Below, piece by piece: positions 1-11,129 of a stretch of 64,000 nucleotides of DNA. The notes under the pieces were generated by a model. The model did no database searches and was not told the origin of the DNA. It saw only the letters and a list, made by a program, of their open reading frames with translations. Source of the DNA: Cristatella mucedo (lineage: Eukaryota; Bryozoa; Phylactolaemata; Cristatellidae). The first letter of the stretch is position 1. Each line of letters starts with the position of its first letter. The position numbers and the translations under genes are program-made. The stretch lies in NCBI GenBank assembly GCA_009760855.2, contig WPIO01000068.1:1632501-1696500 (forward strand), written 5' to 3'.

Positions 1-159
1 GAGAGAGAGACAGACAGATAGACAGATTTACAGAGAAAAAAAGGCGGAGAATGAGACCGACAGACAAAGAGAAACAGAGAAAGGGACAGAGAGACAGAGA
101 CATGGAGACAGAGACTGAAAGACAGAGAGAGAGAGACACAGAGAGACACAGAGAGAGAC

Positions 160-190
<31 letters not shown>

Positions 191-204
191 CACAGAGAGA
201 GAAT

Positions 205-240
<36 letters not shown>

Positions 241-365
241 AAGAGAGGCAGACAGACAGACAGATAGACAGATATACAGAGAAAGAATGACGGAGAAAGA
301 GACAGATAGACAAAGAGAAATAGAGAAAGGGACAGATAGACAGAGACAGAGAGATAGAGACTGAA

Positions 366-434
<69 letters not shown>
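1..434. repeat. (GA)n-rich microsatellite
   Basis: Almost pure GA/GACA simple repeat, ending in an uninterrupted GA run at about 373-434. The long Ser/Leu open frame on the minus strand is a by-product of the CT repeat and is not a gene. Confidence 0.95.
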
Positions 435-439
<5 letters not shown>

Positions 440-2440
440 TGATAGAGCATAGCATCCGCTCAGGTCGGCGACACCCCAGTCGACTGCAGTGCGTCGCGTG
501 TTTGTCCGTGGTCTGCCCATCGAGTGGGCGGGGGTAGAGGTGTGGGTGCGGCTGGGCGTGGAAGAACGTGGCGGCAATGCCACGCCCACAGAGAGTGCAT
601 CGACCAAGAGCAGACGAGTCGCGCTACCCAGCCCGACTACAAGTCTGTCCAGAGGACTGTCACGCCGGGCCGGTCTATTAAATGCTTAGGAATGCTGACG
701 GTCACGAGTCTATACATAACAACGAGTAGTGCCGCCGGGCCACCCAGACCGAACGGGCGGAAAAACAAGAAGCAGCAGCAGAAGCAGCAGCAAATGTGGC
801 TGCAGAGGCTCACGTGCTCAGCGGTTCCGTCGCGCGCTCTGCTAGAAGTGTCGCGTGACGTGAAGTCTGCGAACTACCGTGCGCTCGCTGAACCACACAC
901 GGTTTCCAGTGAGCTGCACAAAACTGCCCATCGGCAAGGGTGCTCGTCTTCAACGATGGAGGTCAAGGTAAATGTATTGTATTATGGAGGTTGTGGGCTC
1001 CAGACAAGTGACATATGTGAAGTGCCTGAATCGATATTAAGTTCTCTTGTGGTGCTATACAAATGAATCATATATATAAATATATATATATTGTTTCCTG
1101 CGTGACACTGTGATTCTTCATGAATATGGACTTTCAGCTTGACAGCTTAACCTCGATTACGAACTATGAGCTTTGCTGCTGATTTAGAACCGGGGCGCTT
1201 ATGAAATAGCCACAATAAGCCGACGCTTGAGAGAAGCGTGATGTATAATTACGTTCTAAAGTTATTTTAGTCTGACTTACGACATGGCTACTACAGAAGG
1301 CATGTGCCCTATCACACTCGCTCTCTTGGAGCAATGGTCTACCGGTCGGCGAGTCTTAGAGCTGAGCGTGAGATGATCTAAGCCTGTTAGTGAGTCATCT
1401 GGAAGTCACGTGTCGTCTCAGCCGAAATATACAGCTCAGTGTTTGTGCTACCGTTATGTTGCTAGCGCTTTGTGAAGAGTATCGAGTGCTGTGTTGTCAT
1501 TGTTAGCGTATAACTAGCTTCAGATACTAGTGAGTTGCATGCATTGTGCTGCAATCCTTACTTACTAGGGTAGCGACACAGCGCGTATAGTGGCGGCGAC
1601 GGTGGTGACAGCAGCAGAGGATGCAGCCGCTGCATCTGCTGCTGCCGCATCTAGAAGAAGCGACGGAAAAAGAGAGGTTCCGCCGTAATTTGGAAAGTTA
1701 TCTAATACAAAAGAACGTTTACATTTTTAGGTTTTTTACGGGGCCAAAAACAATAATGTGCATGCTTCTCCAGTTGATACACTGGCACGAATGTTACCCT
1801 TAGGTCTGCCAATTACGAAGAGTGTAGATGCAAGGACCGGCTTCGCAAAAAGCGTCTCAAATGTACGTCCTTTCCGCTTGTTTGCAGTATGAGGTACAGC
1901 AACTGACCAGCTTTAAAAAAAACACGCAAGCACAACGCCCTGCGCTTTAACATTCAAAGCTGCGAGCGTACTTTGGTCTCTGCCACTGCCGCAGCTGCTA
2001 CAGCTGCCGCAGTCGAGTTAACCGGCTTTCTCAACTTCCGCGTCCGCTCACTTCCGGCTTGCCCCCCCCCCACCGCCACTCAGGCTGAACAACGGCCTCT
2101 GTGCGCAACGGGGATGGACGGTAATAAGGATAAAAATGATAGTAGGAAACATATTGTTTATTTAAATTTACTTAAACAAAATGTTAAATGTTCATACGGC
2201 ACAGTAGTGTGAATGCGCATTCTCTGCAAGCGTCAGCAGCCAAAAACCGTTTACAGTGACTGAAGGGCGAATGCTTTAAGGAGCCGGTGCGTGGTTCTAA
2301 CTTATTATTAAACACTGTTGACCGAGGGTATATCGCGAAGTGAATCGGAACTGAGTACCTGGCTTTGAGATTAAGCCATCAAAAAGCATGTTATTCACAG
2401 GATGGATTGATTGGCTAAAAAAAAAACAGAATCCAATGAG
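435..2440. other. No recognisable gene; one SINE/L2-type tail
   Basis: The open frames here, up to 180 codons at 524-1066, show no domain, signal peptide or splice pattern that I recognise. Positions about 1003-1092 match the 3' end of the tRNA-derived SINE family B: a 'gaagtgcctgaat...ttctctt' segment, then a gctatac-aaatgaat end and an AT tract. Nothing else stands out. Confidence 0.6.
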
Positions 2441-3560
2441 CTTGAAATCAAGCCCGACCCCACACAATCCGGCACATCGGCCGTCTAAGCAATAATTCAA
2501 TGCGTCCTTTGTCGTGAGTAAACCGGTGGTTCAACTTCCGGGTATTTGCACCAGCCAAAACTTGATATCGCAAATCGCTGCGGATTCTTACTGGCAGCGC
2601 TGCACTGAGAGGCGCGATGCCGCGCGCACGCAATCCTTCAACAACCGGAGCATTCAAGGGTGGTTTTAACGAGCCATTCGGTGAACGCGCACTGGCGCCT
2701 GCCCATTTCAAAAGCATTCATTCTGGATAGCAGGTCAGCCAGCCGCTGCTTACCAGACTTTCGAGCCATTGAAAATGAGAAAATCGGAACGGAAAACGAG
2801 ATTTTTTCCTATCGGATAGATGGAACATCTAGCGCGAGTGAAACAAGTCTAGCTATTTTTAAACTGGCGTCGTCTATTCGATGGAGCTCTTTACGAAGAG
2901 ACGCTTAAGCCTTTCCGTAGTTGTCTCTAAACATGGCGTCCTTTTGATGACCAACCATCTCTGAGCTAACGCATCGCACAATACCGTGAGAGCACGGTGG
3001 CTGGCAACAGGTGTCACTGCTTGTCCTCCTCGGCATAGCTAAAGACAAGGAAGCTGAGTTCAGGAGCCCTCAGGTGCCTAACCGCTCGGCCATCTCAAGC
3101 AAATTAAGTACACACTGGTACGTGCGGAAGCAATGTTGCAATCAGCCCGTTTGGCTGCAGAGATCGTGGCGGCCGGCCGCGTGATTTCACTTCCGCCGGC
3201 GACGCCCCCCCCCCGCTCAGAAGCGAGGCGTAGCGCTTTCACGGCCACGCTCCGGGCAACGGCGGAATCCTGCTTCGCCATTACCTGGCGCAATTCTAAC
3301 TCCTCGCGATGTGCTTTGACTCACCGTCAGTGCTGCGCGTCGCGAAATTTAACTCCCTCTCAGGTTAGGAGAGACGCAGATTTACTGCGGGGGCGGTAGC
3401 CTTGGGCAGCCGCCCACTCACTAGGTGCGCGAGGGAAGGACTTTCAGGCGGGCGGTCGGGGAATGCTTGCAAGGTCGGACTGCTGAAGGCAGTACTACAG
3501 TCAACCTTGGTTATTAGAATGCTGAAAATCCAGTGTAAAAGGTTTCTTATAATCGAGGTT
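2440..3560 (-). repeat. Dispersed ~1-kb repeat with tRNA-Leu/Ser-like head, copy 1
   Basis: About 1.1 kb matches, in inverted orientation, the stretch 30,170-31,440. Read on the minus strand it contains an A-box-like GGCCGAGCGGTTAGGC near 3,080-3,100, as at the start of tRNA-Leu or tRNA-Ser, followed by a body shared with 11.1-12.0 kb and 31.6-34.5 kb. No coding capacity was recognised. The Pol III-type head suggests a retroposon. Confidence 0.6.
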
Positions 3561-3732
3561 GCTTGTAAGCGAGGTTGCTTGTTGGCAACATTCAAGCGTT
3601 ATTTTATTCAAACAGTTTTATATTACCGAAGTTCGTCGTAAAATTGACCCAAAATGAGCGAAGCAATATGTAATTTTGCTCTGAATACGATTCTTCAAAG
3701 CGTTTTCCCCAATGATGTCATGTCATGTATCT

Positions 3733-4010
3733 CCGTCGGTAACTCTACAAAGCCACAAAGACTATGTGGTGTTACGCAGGAGAGTTTTGAATAGTGCACT
3801 CACAGCCTAATTGTCTTTCGGTACGCATTCGGTTCCCAAAAGACTTAATCTCACGCAACAAAGAGAAAATGGGAAGCATAGTAGAGTCAGGATAACAGTT
3901 GAGGTAGTGAGTAACATGGAAGTAGCAGCTCAGGACTGCTGGAAAGGATGAGCCACAGTCGGCAGTAGGAGAGTATTTGTCAATAAAGTAAAAAGCATCA
4001 CATTCAGTGA
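3733..4010 (-). mobile_element. LINE (L2/CR1-like) 3' fragment
   Basis: The minus-strand translation (YSPTAD, FSLLRE, NSPA end) matches the C-terminal tail of the large LINE at 59.5-62.9 kb. Its 3' end carries the same 'tttgtagagttac' signature. It is 5'-truncated. Confidence 0.75.
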
Positions 4011-4160
4011 AATACTCTTCCAAATACCGAAGGATTGTGACTGGCGATTGCCGGGCCTCCGAATGAGAAGTCTTCTGATCGATTGCAGTATTGGCATTTT
4101 CTTCCTCTTTCAAACAATCTGACGTACTTGAGCGCTTACGTTTCACCTCGTCGTCACAGA

Positions 4161-4306
4161 GTGATGGCACGCACTAGGTAAGGCGATTGCTTTTCACGAC
4201 CTCGGGGTCCCGATGTTGTGCTTTCGAATCGAGCAGCGGGCCATCATTAATTTTCGCTGCAGGCGAAGGTGGTGATAGCCGTACAGGCTCTTCTGTCGCT
4301 ATAAAA
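4161..4306 (+). mobile_element. tRNA-derived SINE, family A
   Basis: Same order as the other family-A copies: a 'ggcac-actaggtaaggcg' A-box region, 'ttttcacgacctcgg', a degraded B box (tttcgaatc), and 'ggtggtgatagccgta-aggctcttctgtcgctat'. Confidence 0.75.
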
Positions 4307-5464
4307 CGAGAGACTTTACATTAGCTAGTATCTTACCGTCGGTCGATGTGCCAAAGCACTCGATCTCGTTGTCTATGTTGAAGTATGTGTCGAAATCGTT
4401 CGATATTAAACCGCAGGCCTGTAGTCCTTGTGCCTGGATTTCTCGGGCATCAATCTCTTCTTGATCGCTCGTTTCGTTTTGAGCGATCATCGTCTTCGCT
4501 GGTTTAAAAAGATCCCGCTTTGCCAAAGCAGTTGGCTGGATGGTGCTTGGAGCGACGACAGATCACGCGCGTTTCAACACGTGCATGGCTTTCAAAACGT
4601 CCAACGATTTCGAAAAGTTAATCGAATTATTTGCGTTCAGTAACAAAATAATAATAATAATGCCCTTGATAAAGCACCCTCAGAGAACTCAATCTCTTTC
4701 TAGGCGCTTTGCATTCGCTGCAATGTAAGCACGACCGAATGGTTAGCAAGAACAGCTTGCTTAATAAACAGCATGAATTACATGGTTAGGGGAGAAATAT
4801 ACAGAGTCGGCATGCAAGTGCGGTTAGTGGGATAATGTTAGGTTAGTTCAATAATGAGCATTCGCGGCTTGAATAATCCCGTGATCCATCGGTAGAATTA
4901 CAGCTTTTGTATTCGACGCATATACACAATTTTAACATTTTTGAGCGGTGCATCAATCTTGTGGCACGTTGCGTTATCCAAGAACGTAATAGACGATGAC
5001 ATTTCTGCAAAATATCCGTCTATAGTTTGCCGATTATCCACGATTTAAGATTGGAGTTGTACGAAAACGGTAGTCTGGCTTTTTGAAACCATCTGGGCTT
5101 CTCAAATTTTCGAATGATGTTTTTTCTCGGTTTCGGTGTTATTGCAGAGAAACAAGATGGTTCGACGATTCTTTTGAAATTTGTCACCAAACGGATTATC
5201 GCCCGCCGCCGTAGCCAACGTGCGAGTCGGCGTTGCCATGCAAAACAGTCCCGATTCATCCGCATTGAAAAGTTCATTCGGCTCAATTCCATCGACAATC
5301 AGCCAGACAATAGTTCTTCGATCTAGCCAAAAACCTTTTTCGCGTTTCACACGATCAACCAAAGGATTGGAAAGATGAGAAAAATTGATAAATATATTAG
5401 ATTTGCAACATTTTTGCCACTGGAAAATCAAAGAACATGCGTAACGTAAATCATTGAGCAACAC
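4299..5464 (-). pseudogene. Tigger/pogo-type DDE transposase relic
   Basis: The minus-strand frames contain NADESGLF, then a stretch typical of Tigger/CENP-B-like (DDE_1) transposases ending NRRTILFLCNNTETEK, followed further on by EKPRWFQKARLPFSYN. At about 4,850-5,000 degraded codons resemble the 'LDNA..H ... PMD.GII.A' block that contains the second catalytic Asp. The 4,299-4,526 frame (FDTYFNIDNEI ... DGKILANV) resembles the acidic C-terminal tail of such proteins. The reading frame is broken several times and interrupted by an L2-type tail at about 4,645-4,870. It cannot encode a working transposase. Confidence 0.65.
4645..4870 (-). mobile_element. L2-type 3' tail
   Basis: (AAT)n followed by 'aaagcaccctcagagaac', 'aatctctttctaggcgcttt' and a 3'-UTR segment shared with 43,760-43,968, 48,730-48,900 and 53,280-53,480. 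Read on minus it is the end of an L2-like element with an ATT tail. Confidence 0.75.
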
Positions 5465-6690
5465 TTGTTACCGTCCTGTCGCAATACCACCGCCGTCTCC
5501 TCCGGCCGCACGGATCCACTTCTGTCACTGCGAGCGACCACGACTGTGGCGGCGCCTCTCCTTAAGTACGTACGAACCATTCATGCTTCTCGAGCAGTCG
5601 AGACTCCGACGTCATCGCTGCAATCACATTGACAAGAAATAAACAAAAGCAAGGAATATCTAAGTAATAATTTGGTAAACCAAAAGTTCACAATATATAA
5701 TATTATTCTTTCACACAGACAGGCGCTTTGATCACATAAAACTGACTAATTTGGTTTGAGTTGCTCTTAAGTGAGAGGAAAATGGTGCTGCGAACAGAAA
5801 ATGGCTTCCTTATTAGCAAGGTGTTCTTATAGCCGAACTGCCAATATCCAATGATCTCCATATGTTAATAATGGGACAAGAAACAAGTACATGGCTATAG
5901 GTTGCTTTTTGCCGAGCTGGTTTGGTCCAGCGGATAAGGTGCTCCCCCGACCAAGGTCTGGCTGAAGTCGTGGGCTCGAGCCCCGAGGCATATGTGAAGC
6001 GCCTGAATAGAGATTAAGTTCTCTTGGGGCGGCGCTATATAAATGAATTATATTTATATCTGAGATTCACTTATAAGTGAGTTGCTTAGAACCGAGGTTG
6101 GCTGCAATCACTCAGCTAGCGTGACCGTGGTTATCCTGGAGGCGTGCCTCGCCGGCGCGAGCAGCATCCGGGGCAGCTGAGTTTCGCATGCCCGCGAACG
6201 CCTCAGCAAAAGCCTAGCTTAGTCCTGACAGGAATGCCGGTCTTCAGCCGATGCCGATGCTCGGAACCCGCCAATCATTCAACGAACGTCCGACCGAGAA
6301 GCAACATGCAGACGACCAGAGGCTGTCTCCATGTTGCTTCTGGGTTTCTGTTCACTAGCGCAGTGGTGTGGAGGAGCGATGACTTACCGCTATCCAAGCT
6401 ACGTCAACAAACATTTATCAGAAATCTGCTACGAAAAGCGTGTTTGACGCAAGACTATTTTTACCCACTAATTCGAATCTGTCTCCGGCGCGTTCCAATT
6501 CACATGTGCTGCAATGGCACGGCCCAGTTAGAAATCTACTGAAATCCGTCACAAACTAGCCCAACAAGCCGAACAAACTAGCCAGAGGTTGTCTGCATGC
6601 TGTTTCTGAGCTCTTCAGTTGTGGCCCCGCACATCTCAGTAGAAAATGCACGCCTATACAACGCGGCATACGTTGGGCGGCGCCATCTAC
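5465..6690. other. No recognisable gene; one SINE B copy
   Basis: The 132-codon frame at 6,144-6,542 has no recognisable domain. Apart from the SINE at about 5,912-6,060 I see nothing definable. Confidence 0.5.
5912..6060 (+). mobile_element. tRNA-derived SINE, family B, with L2-type tail
   Basis: The head 'gagctggtttggtccagcgg-ataaggtgctc' acts as an A-box region. 'gtgggctcgagcccc' is a good B box. The 3' end (gcgcctgaatagagattaag, gcgctatataaatgaatta) resembles the L2 tails in the window, so mobilisation by L2 machinery is likely. Confidence 0.85.
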
Positions 6691-6855
6691 AGCAATAGCC
6701 GTGAAGGCTCACTAGGTAAAGTGGCTGCTTTTCACGACCTCGGCCCCGAAGTCGTGGGTACGAAGCCTGTGGTGGGCGATCCCTTATTGCAGATGAAAGC
6801 GGTGGTGAAAGCCGCAAAGGCTCTTCTGTCGCTATTCAAAAAGAGGCTGTTGAAT
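6690..6855 (+). mobile_element. tRNA-derived SINE, family A
   Basis: 'actaggtaaagtggctgc', 'ttttcacgacctcggcccc', 'gtcgtgggtacgaagcctg' (B-box position) and the conserved 'gcggtggtgaaagccgcaaaggctctt' end. Confidence 0.8.
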
Positions 6856-7640
6856 CGGCTAGTCTTTTTAGTGGGAAAAATAAATGGCGCCGGAGAAGTG
6901 ATACCGAGGCCACGGTAGAGGTCGAGGCTGACTAATGCGAGGGAACGTGCAGTCAGTTTCAGCGAACGCGATGCGTGCACGTACGAGGTAAAACAAAAAA
7001 GTCCGATGTAGAGATGCAAAACGTCAAGCGGAAGCAGTTGAGCCAGGTCGCGCCGAGTCGCTATGGTGCGCCTGTCACGTAACTGCGATACATGGCTCGC
7101 TGTGTCGTTGTCCGCTATGCTGATGCGGGTAATCGATCAGCTACCGAGCGCAGAACTTCGAATTCTGCTGTGGCTTGTGTTCCGGTTAACCTATTTCCTA
7201 CTCGCTCTTTGGAAACTCGCGACGACACGTTAAGGAAGATCATTAAGGTGGCTTCTGGTGGCTGGAATGCCGGACTTTCGGCGAATAATAATATTCTAAA
7301 CAAAATGGTGATAATAAGATACTCGTTTGCGACCAACAGAACTAAATAACTTTCTAGCTATTTAACGTGCCCTGCATGGAAGGCGTTTCAATCGCCGAGT
7401 GATAAAATGCACCGTGTAAGATTGCTTAGCGATAGCATGCGCAGTGTAAGATAGCACGAGTGCACAGACAATTTTTTAACGCGAACCCAGTGAGTGCTGT
7501 CAGGAACAGTTCGTTGTCTTTAGCTTCTGCTGAAACATCGTCAAGTTTGCAGGAATTTTGCAATATCGCTCCTTGGCGAGTTCCTATCAGTAGCATCACT
7601 GAACTAAATGCACTATCTTCAAAAATATCTATGTGAGGTT
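6856..7640. other. No recognisable feature
   Basis: Short frames only. I see no domain, repeat signature or splice pattern. Confidence 0.4.
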
Positions 7641-7900
7641 CGAGACGAGAGGTAAACGATTCGAGCAAGAAGTGCGGGTGCTACGACGCTACGTCCGGTG
7701 GGCGCAGTCTTATAGGTACGCTGGACGTGGAAAATGCATGGACCTAAAAGTGACTGACCAAACCTTAAAGCCGACGTGCTGCTCGGTGGGGAGCCGGTGC
7801 GGGTCAAAGGTCAAGCGGTGCCACGTGACAGTAGTGACTTTCTCGGCTGGCAGGACGGGCAGCCGAGTTTTGCGCCGACCGCAAAATGAAGCCGCTTCCA
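7640..7900 (-). mobile_element. Ancient L2-like relic upstream of copy 1
   Basis: The minus-strand frame contains TWHRLTFDPHRLPTEQHVGF followed by KVWSVTFRSMHFPRPAYL. This parallels the L2 ORF2 tail (HWLPVKQRIDFKVLSLTFRS..H..APAYL), best seen at 22,483-22,929. It is a short degraded piece. Confidence 0.5.
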
Positions 7901-8213
7901 CCTGACGTAAGCGGCAGTCGTCATCGAGCTGAAAAGCCGCCCTCTTTAGACACTTCCTGGATTAGCCTCCAACGTTCCCGTATCGGGCGCAGCCTGGTAC
8001 CCGGCGGCGCTAGCCCGGCGTCCGGCTGCCGCCAGCGGCGGCGGCAAGCAGTAGTCGGTCTGGCGCTGGCGCGTCCGCCGAGAGGTGCTTCCTCCACCGA
8101 CCAATGGGTGGTTCCGCCGCCAGCGAGTGTAACGCCACCTCAATTTTATGGGGAAAAGCCGACGACGGTTCGTCTTGACGTCCGGCTTTGAAAGGAACTA
8201 GAAACGAACTTTG

Positions 8214-8220
8214 TATAAAA
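8214..8220 (+). promoter_or_regulatory. TATA box of IL-17-like copy 1
   Basis: TATAAAA lies 109 bp upstream of the ATG and is followed by 'gagcctcgt'. The same TATAAAAGAGCCTCGT block precedes copies 7 and 8 at nearly the same distance, which supports a shared core promoter. Confidence 0.7.
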
Positions 8221-8328
8221 GAGCCTCGTAGCAGCAAACGCAGCATCTCACCGGAGACGCTCTCGTAGGGTAGCTGAAGCGCCCGGGCAGTGATCAGACT
8301 TTGTGAGCGTCTAGTGATCGCACTTGAA

Positions 8329-9313
8329 ATGAACAAAGTCTCGTCTGCGCTAGTCGCCGCCAGTTGCACGACCCTGCTGCTTCTGCTCGTGACGCGCATC
8401 GCCCTCGGCGCGCCGACGACGCCAGCGCAGCAGCAGAACGGAACTACCGGCAGCATCGACCACGCCGATGGCGTGATGGCGGACAGCCAGGCGATGGACG
8501 CTGCTCAGTACGTGGTGACGAACGAGTGCGTCGAACCGTGCCTTCTGGACAAAGCGCGGCAAGCCAACGCCAAGCCGCGTCGTGACACGAATACCCGCGA
8601 TCAACGTCACGCGAACCAACGTCTGGGCGAACGGCAGACCAACCAATTGCAACAGGTAAGCAGCGAATGAGGGTCTAATGTAGCGTTCTGTGACGCGAAT
8701 AGGAAACGAAATGACATCGCGACAGCGAGTGCCCCTTTGACTTTGTGTCTCTATTTATTTAGTTCTATCTCTATCAAACACCCATAAATTTCTGCATAAC
8801 TTAAGATCAAGCTTTACATCTATATGTATGTATGCGTCTATCTTTACCAAGTTCTAGCCACGTCTCCGTCTTTTTCTCAAGCTCTATCTTTTTTATCTCT
8901 AACTCTTTCTCAATTTACATATTCACATCCACAACTCTTTCTCTTTCTAGCGTTTGAAATGCATATATCTTTCTCCTGCTTGCTATTTCAGCGACTAGCG
9001 GACGCTTGACGCGAAGCGGATGTAGCGCCACCTACCTGAGGTCGCGTTTGCACACGCTTATCGCTCGCACTTGCCCGCCCCTTGCAGCTTAAAGTGGGAG
9101 GATCAAGACAGCGAGCGCTTTCCGCAGTTTATCAGCATGGAAATCTGCCAACCGGATTGCAAAAACGAGCGCTCGTACGATTGCATCCAGATAACACAGC
9201 GAGCGACGGTTTTGGTGGCCAAACAAAGCGTCCCGAGCAAGGTGTACATGGCACGCTCGCTGCTGCATCACAGCGAGTGCTCGTGCGTCCTGAAAAGGGA
9301 AAGTCGAGCCTGA
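8329..9313 (+). pseudogene. IL-17-like cytokine gene copy 1, frameshifted
   Basis: Two exons: 8,329-8,655 and 9,088-9,313, joined by a 432-bp GT-AG phase-2 intron. Exon 1 starts MNKVSSALVAASCTTLLLLL, a clear signal peptide ending near ALGAP, then the family's NECVEPCLL motif. Exon 2 encodes SLKWEDQDSERFPQF, EICQPDC, YDC, ATVLV and ECSC, the pattern expected of an IL-17-type cystine knot. One extra base near 8,574, relative to copy 5 (gccaagccgcg against gccaaccgcg), shifts the frame about 80 codons in. It makes exon 1 327 bp instead of 326, so exon 2 is read out of frame. The promoter, splice sites and exon 2 are otherwise intact, so an assembly error is possible. The IL-17 assignment rests on motif order, not on a search. 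Confidence 0.65.
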
Positions 9314-9541
9314 CGCTATCACCGTCACTTTAAAGATGCGTCGCCGGCAAGTGGACGGAATACTAGGTCGGCGGTACGATTTGGCCACCGGAACAATCAT
9401 GGCGGCGTCGGCGAAAGCGAAAGTGGAAATAGACAGCGAGATAAAGACGTATGGATGGATATTTGGAGAGAGGTGCGCCTTTATTCACTATTCAAGTTCA
9501 TTCGTGTGATTTACCAGCATTCCAGCTGATCACCTAAAACT

Positions 9542-9582
9542 GGCGTGCAGTATGCACGCCACCGTCGTACCCCACGTTGGCG
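9542..9582 (+). promoter_or_regulatory. Twin hairpins downstream of copy 1
   Basis: Hairpin 1 (9,542-9,560) is GGCGTGCA-GTA-TGCACGCC, a perfect 8-bp stem. Hairpin 2 (9,570-9,582) is CCCCA-CGT-TGGCG, the family's CGCCA-CGT-TGGCG hairpin with one stem mismatch. It starts 257 nt past the stop codon, probably in the 3' UTR. The function is unknown. Confidence 0.5.
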
Positions 9583-9938
9583 ATTTAATGATACACATAT
9601 ATATACATACATATACGTATATATATATATCTTTATTTAAATGTGTGCAAGCATTTGTTAACTCATGATTTTATAATATATTCTCAGCATCAACTCGCTT
9701 AACTCTTAAGCACTGGGCCAAACCAGCGCTACCAGCATCACCGCGTTTATGAGGGCTCCCTAAAAACTGCCTTGTTTACTTGCATTCTGAAAAAACTGAG
9801 CACCAGCGAAAAAGCGACCGCCGAGCCCTGACAAGTGAAGATAACTGGCCTCGTTGTCACTGTTGTGTTCTCGCTAATAAGGTCATGCGAGCGCTGACAT
9901 GCACGGGCACGTGAACGAAAGTGAAAGTGTAGACATGT

Positions 9939-10108
9939 GCCGAGCTTGTTTGGCTTAGCGGTTAAGGTGCTTGCCCCAAGCATCCATTTTTTGTGATTTT
10001 ATTAAACAGTCGAGGTCGTGGGCTCGGTCACTGAGATTAACGTGAAGTTCGTCAATGGAAATTCTCTTAGGACGCTATACACATGATAAATATATATATA
10101 TTTTTTTT
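9939..10108 (+). mobile_element. tRNA-derived SINE, family B
   Basis: 'gccgagcttgtttggcttagcggttaaggtgctt' forms the head, 'gtcgtgggctcggtc' is the B-box region, and 'attctcttaggacgctatacacatgataaa' is the tail. The 5' part is shared with 29,619-29,725 through the copy 1/copy 5 duplication. Confidence 0.8.
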
Positions 10109-10454
10109 TATATTTACGTGCGTACGACAGTCTGCCAGCTGCATCAAGAGTAATGTGGGTGAAAGGTCACTGTTACAGGAAGTTGGATAACTATTTGCTA
10201 TTAACGGTAGTGATAGTTAATACGTTCGTATAGCAACTTAACAGTGCTTAATCTCTTTCAAGGTACTTTACAGATGTTGCATAGAAAACATTAGCAAATG
10301 GTTGGTGGTAACATCCGCAAGCAGAAAGCACAGTGCAAGCACGCGTACGCACAGGAAGGAAGTATCGCGTATCAAATCCCGAAACAAGTAGCGTAAAGGC
10401 CGGTGAAGAGCAGCTAGGACGGCTGAGAGTCTGAGGAAATGCCAGTTTCGGCGC

Positions 10455-11064
10455 CGGGTTATGTAATATAAGGTATCTTTGTCTGTAACTCCACAAAGTC
10501 ATAAAGACTATGTAGGTGTTACGCAGGAGAGTTTTGTTTAGCGAACTCGTAGCCTAAGCGGCTTTCGGTACGCATTCGGTAGCCAACAGACTTCGTCTCA
10601 CGCAACAAAGAGAAAGTGGGAAGCATAGCAGAGTTAGGAGAGCATTTTAGGTAGTGAGTAGCATAGAAGTAGCAGTTCAGGGCCGCTGAAAAAGATGTGC
10701 CATAGTCGGCAGTTGGAGAGTAGATGTCGTTGCGTAAGAATTGTGGAAGCGAGTTCCACAGTCTAGGATCTGCAGAGCTAAAGCTTCTGTCGCCAACTGT
10801 CTTTAAGCGGAGGAATGGGACAGCTAATTTATTGTCCACACAGGACCTGAGGGCGCGAACAGGCTGAAACTGATGCAGCAGTTCAGCTAGGTACGAAGGA
10901 GCCAAGCCGTGGCGGGCCTTGTGGGTCAGCGTAAGAACTTTGCTCTGTATCCTTTGCTCAACCGGCAACCATCCTAGCTCTTTCAGCAGAGGAGACACGT
11001 GCTCAAACCACTGGGACTTGAAGACCAGCCTTGCAGCCATATTCATAGTTCGCTGTAGTGGCAT
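10455..11064 (-). mobile_element. LINE (L2/CR1-like) 3' fragment
   Basis: A 181-codon minus-strand frame starts MPLQRTMNMAARLVFKSQ and includes ELGWLPVEQRIQSKVLTLTH and LWNSLPQFL. It is closely similar to the C-terminal end of ORF2 of the LINE at 59.5-62.9 kb. The 3' end carries the gactttgtggagttacaga signature. It is a 5'-truncated insertion, and its frame is better preserved than in the longer copy. Confidence 0.85.
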
Positions 11065-11129
11065 GATAGCTTTCTTCGGTCACACTCACTGCCCTCTTCT
11101 TTGAAATAAGCACAAATCTTTTCAGCTCG

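Noticed and set aside
524-1066. 180-codon frame as a possible host gene
   Set aside because: No signal peptide, domain or splice signals; a Gln/Lys run and a SINE-type tail at the end suggest chance.
9088-9313. Spatzle/neurotrophin or venom-type cystine-rich peptide as the identity of exon 2
   Set aside because: The W...RFP...C-x3-C...TVLV...C-x-C order and spacing fit IL-17 better. I keep this as the main alternative because no search could be run.
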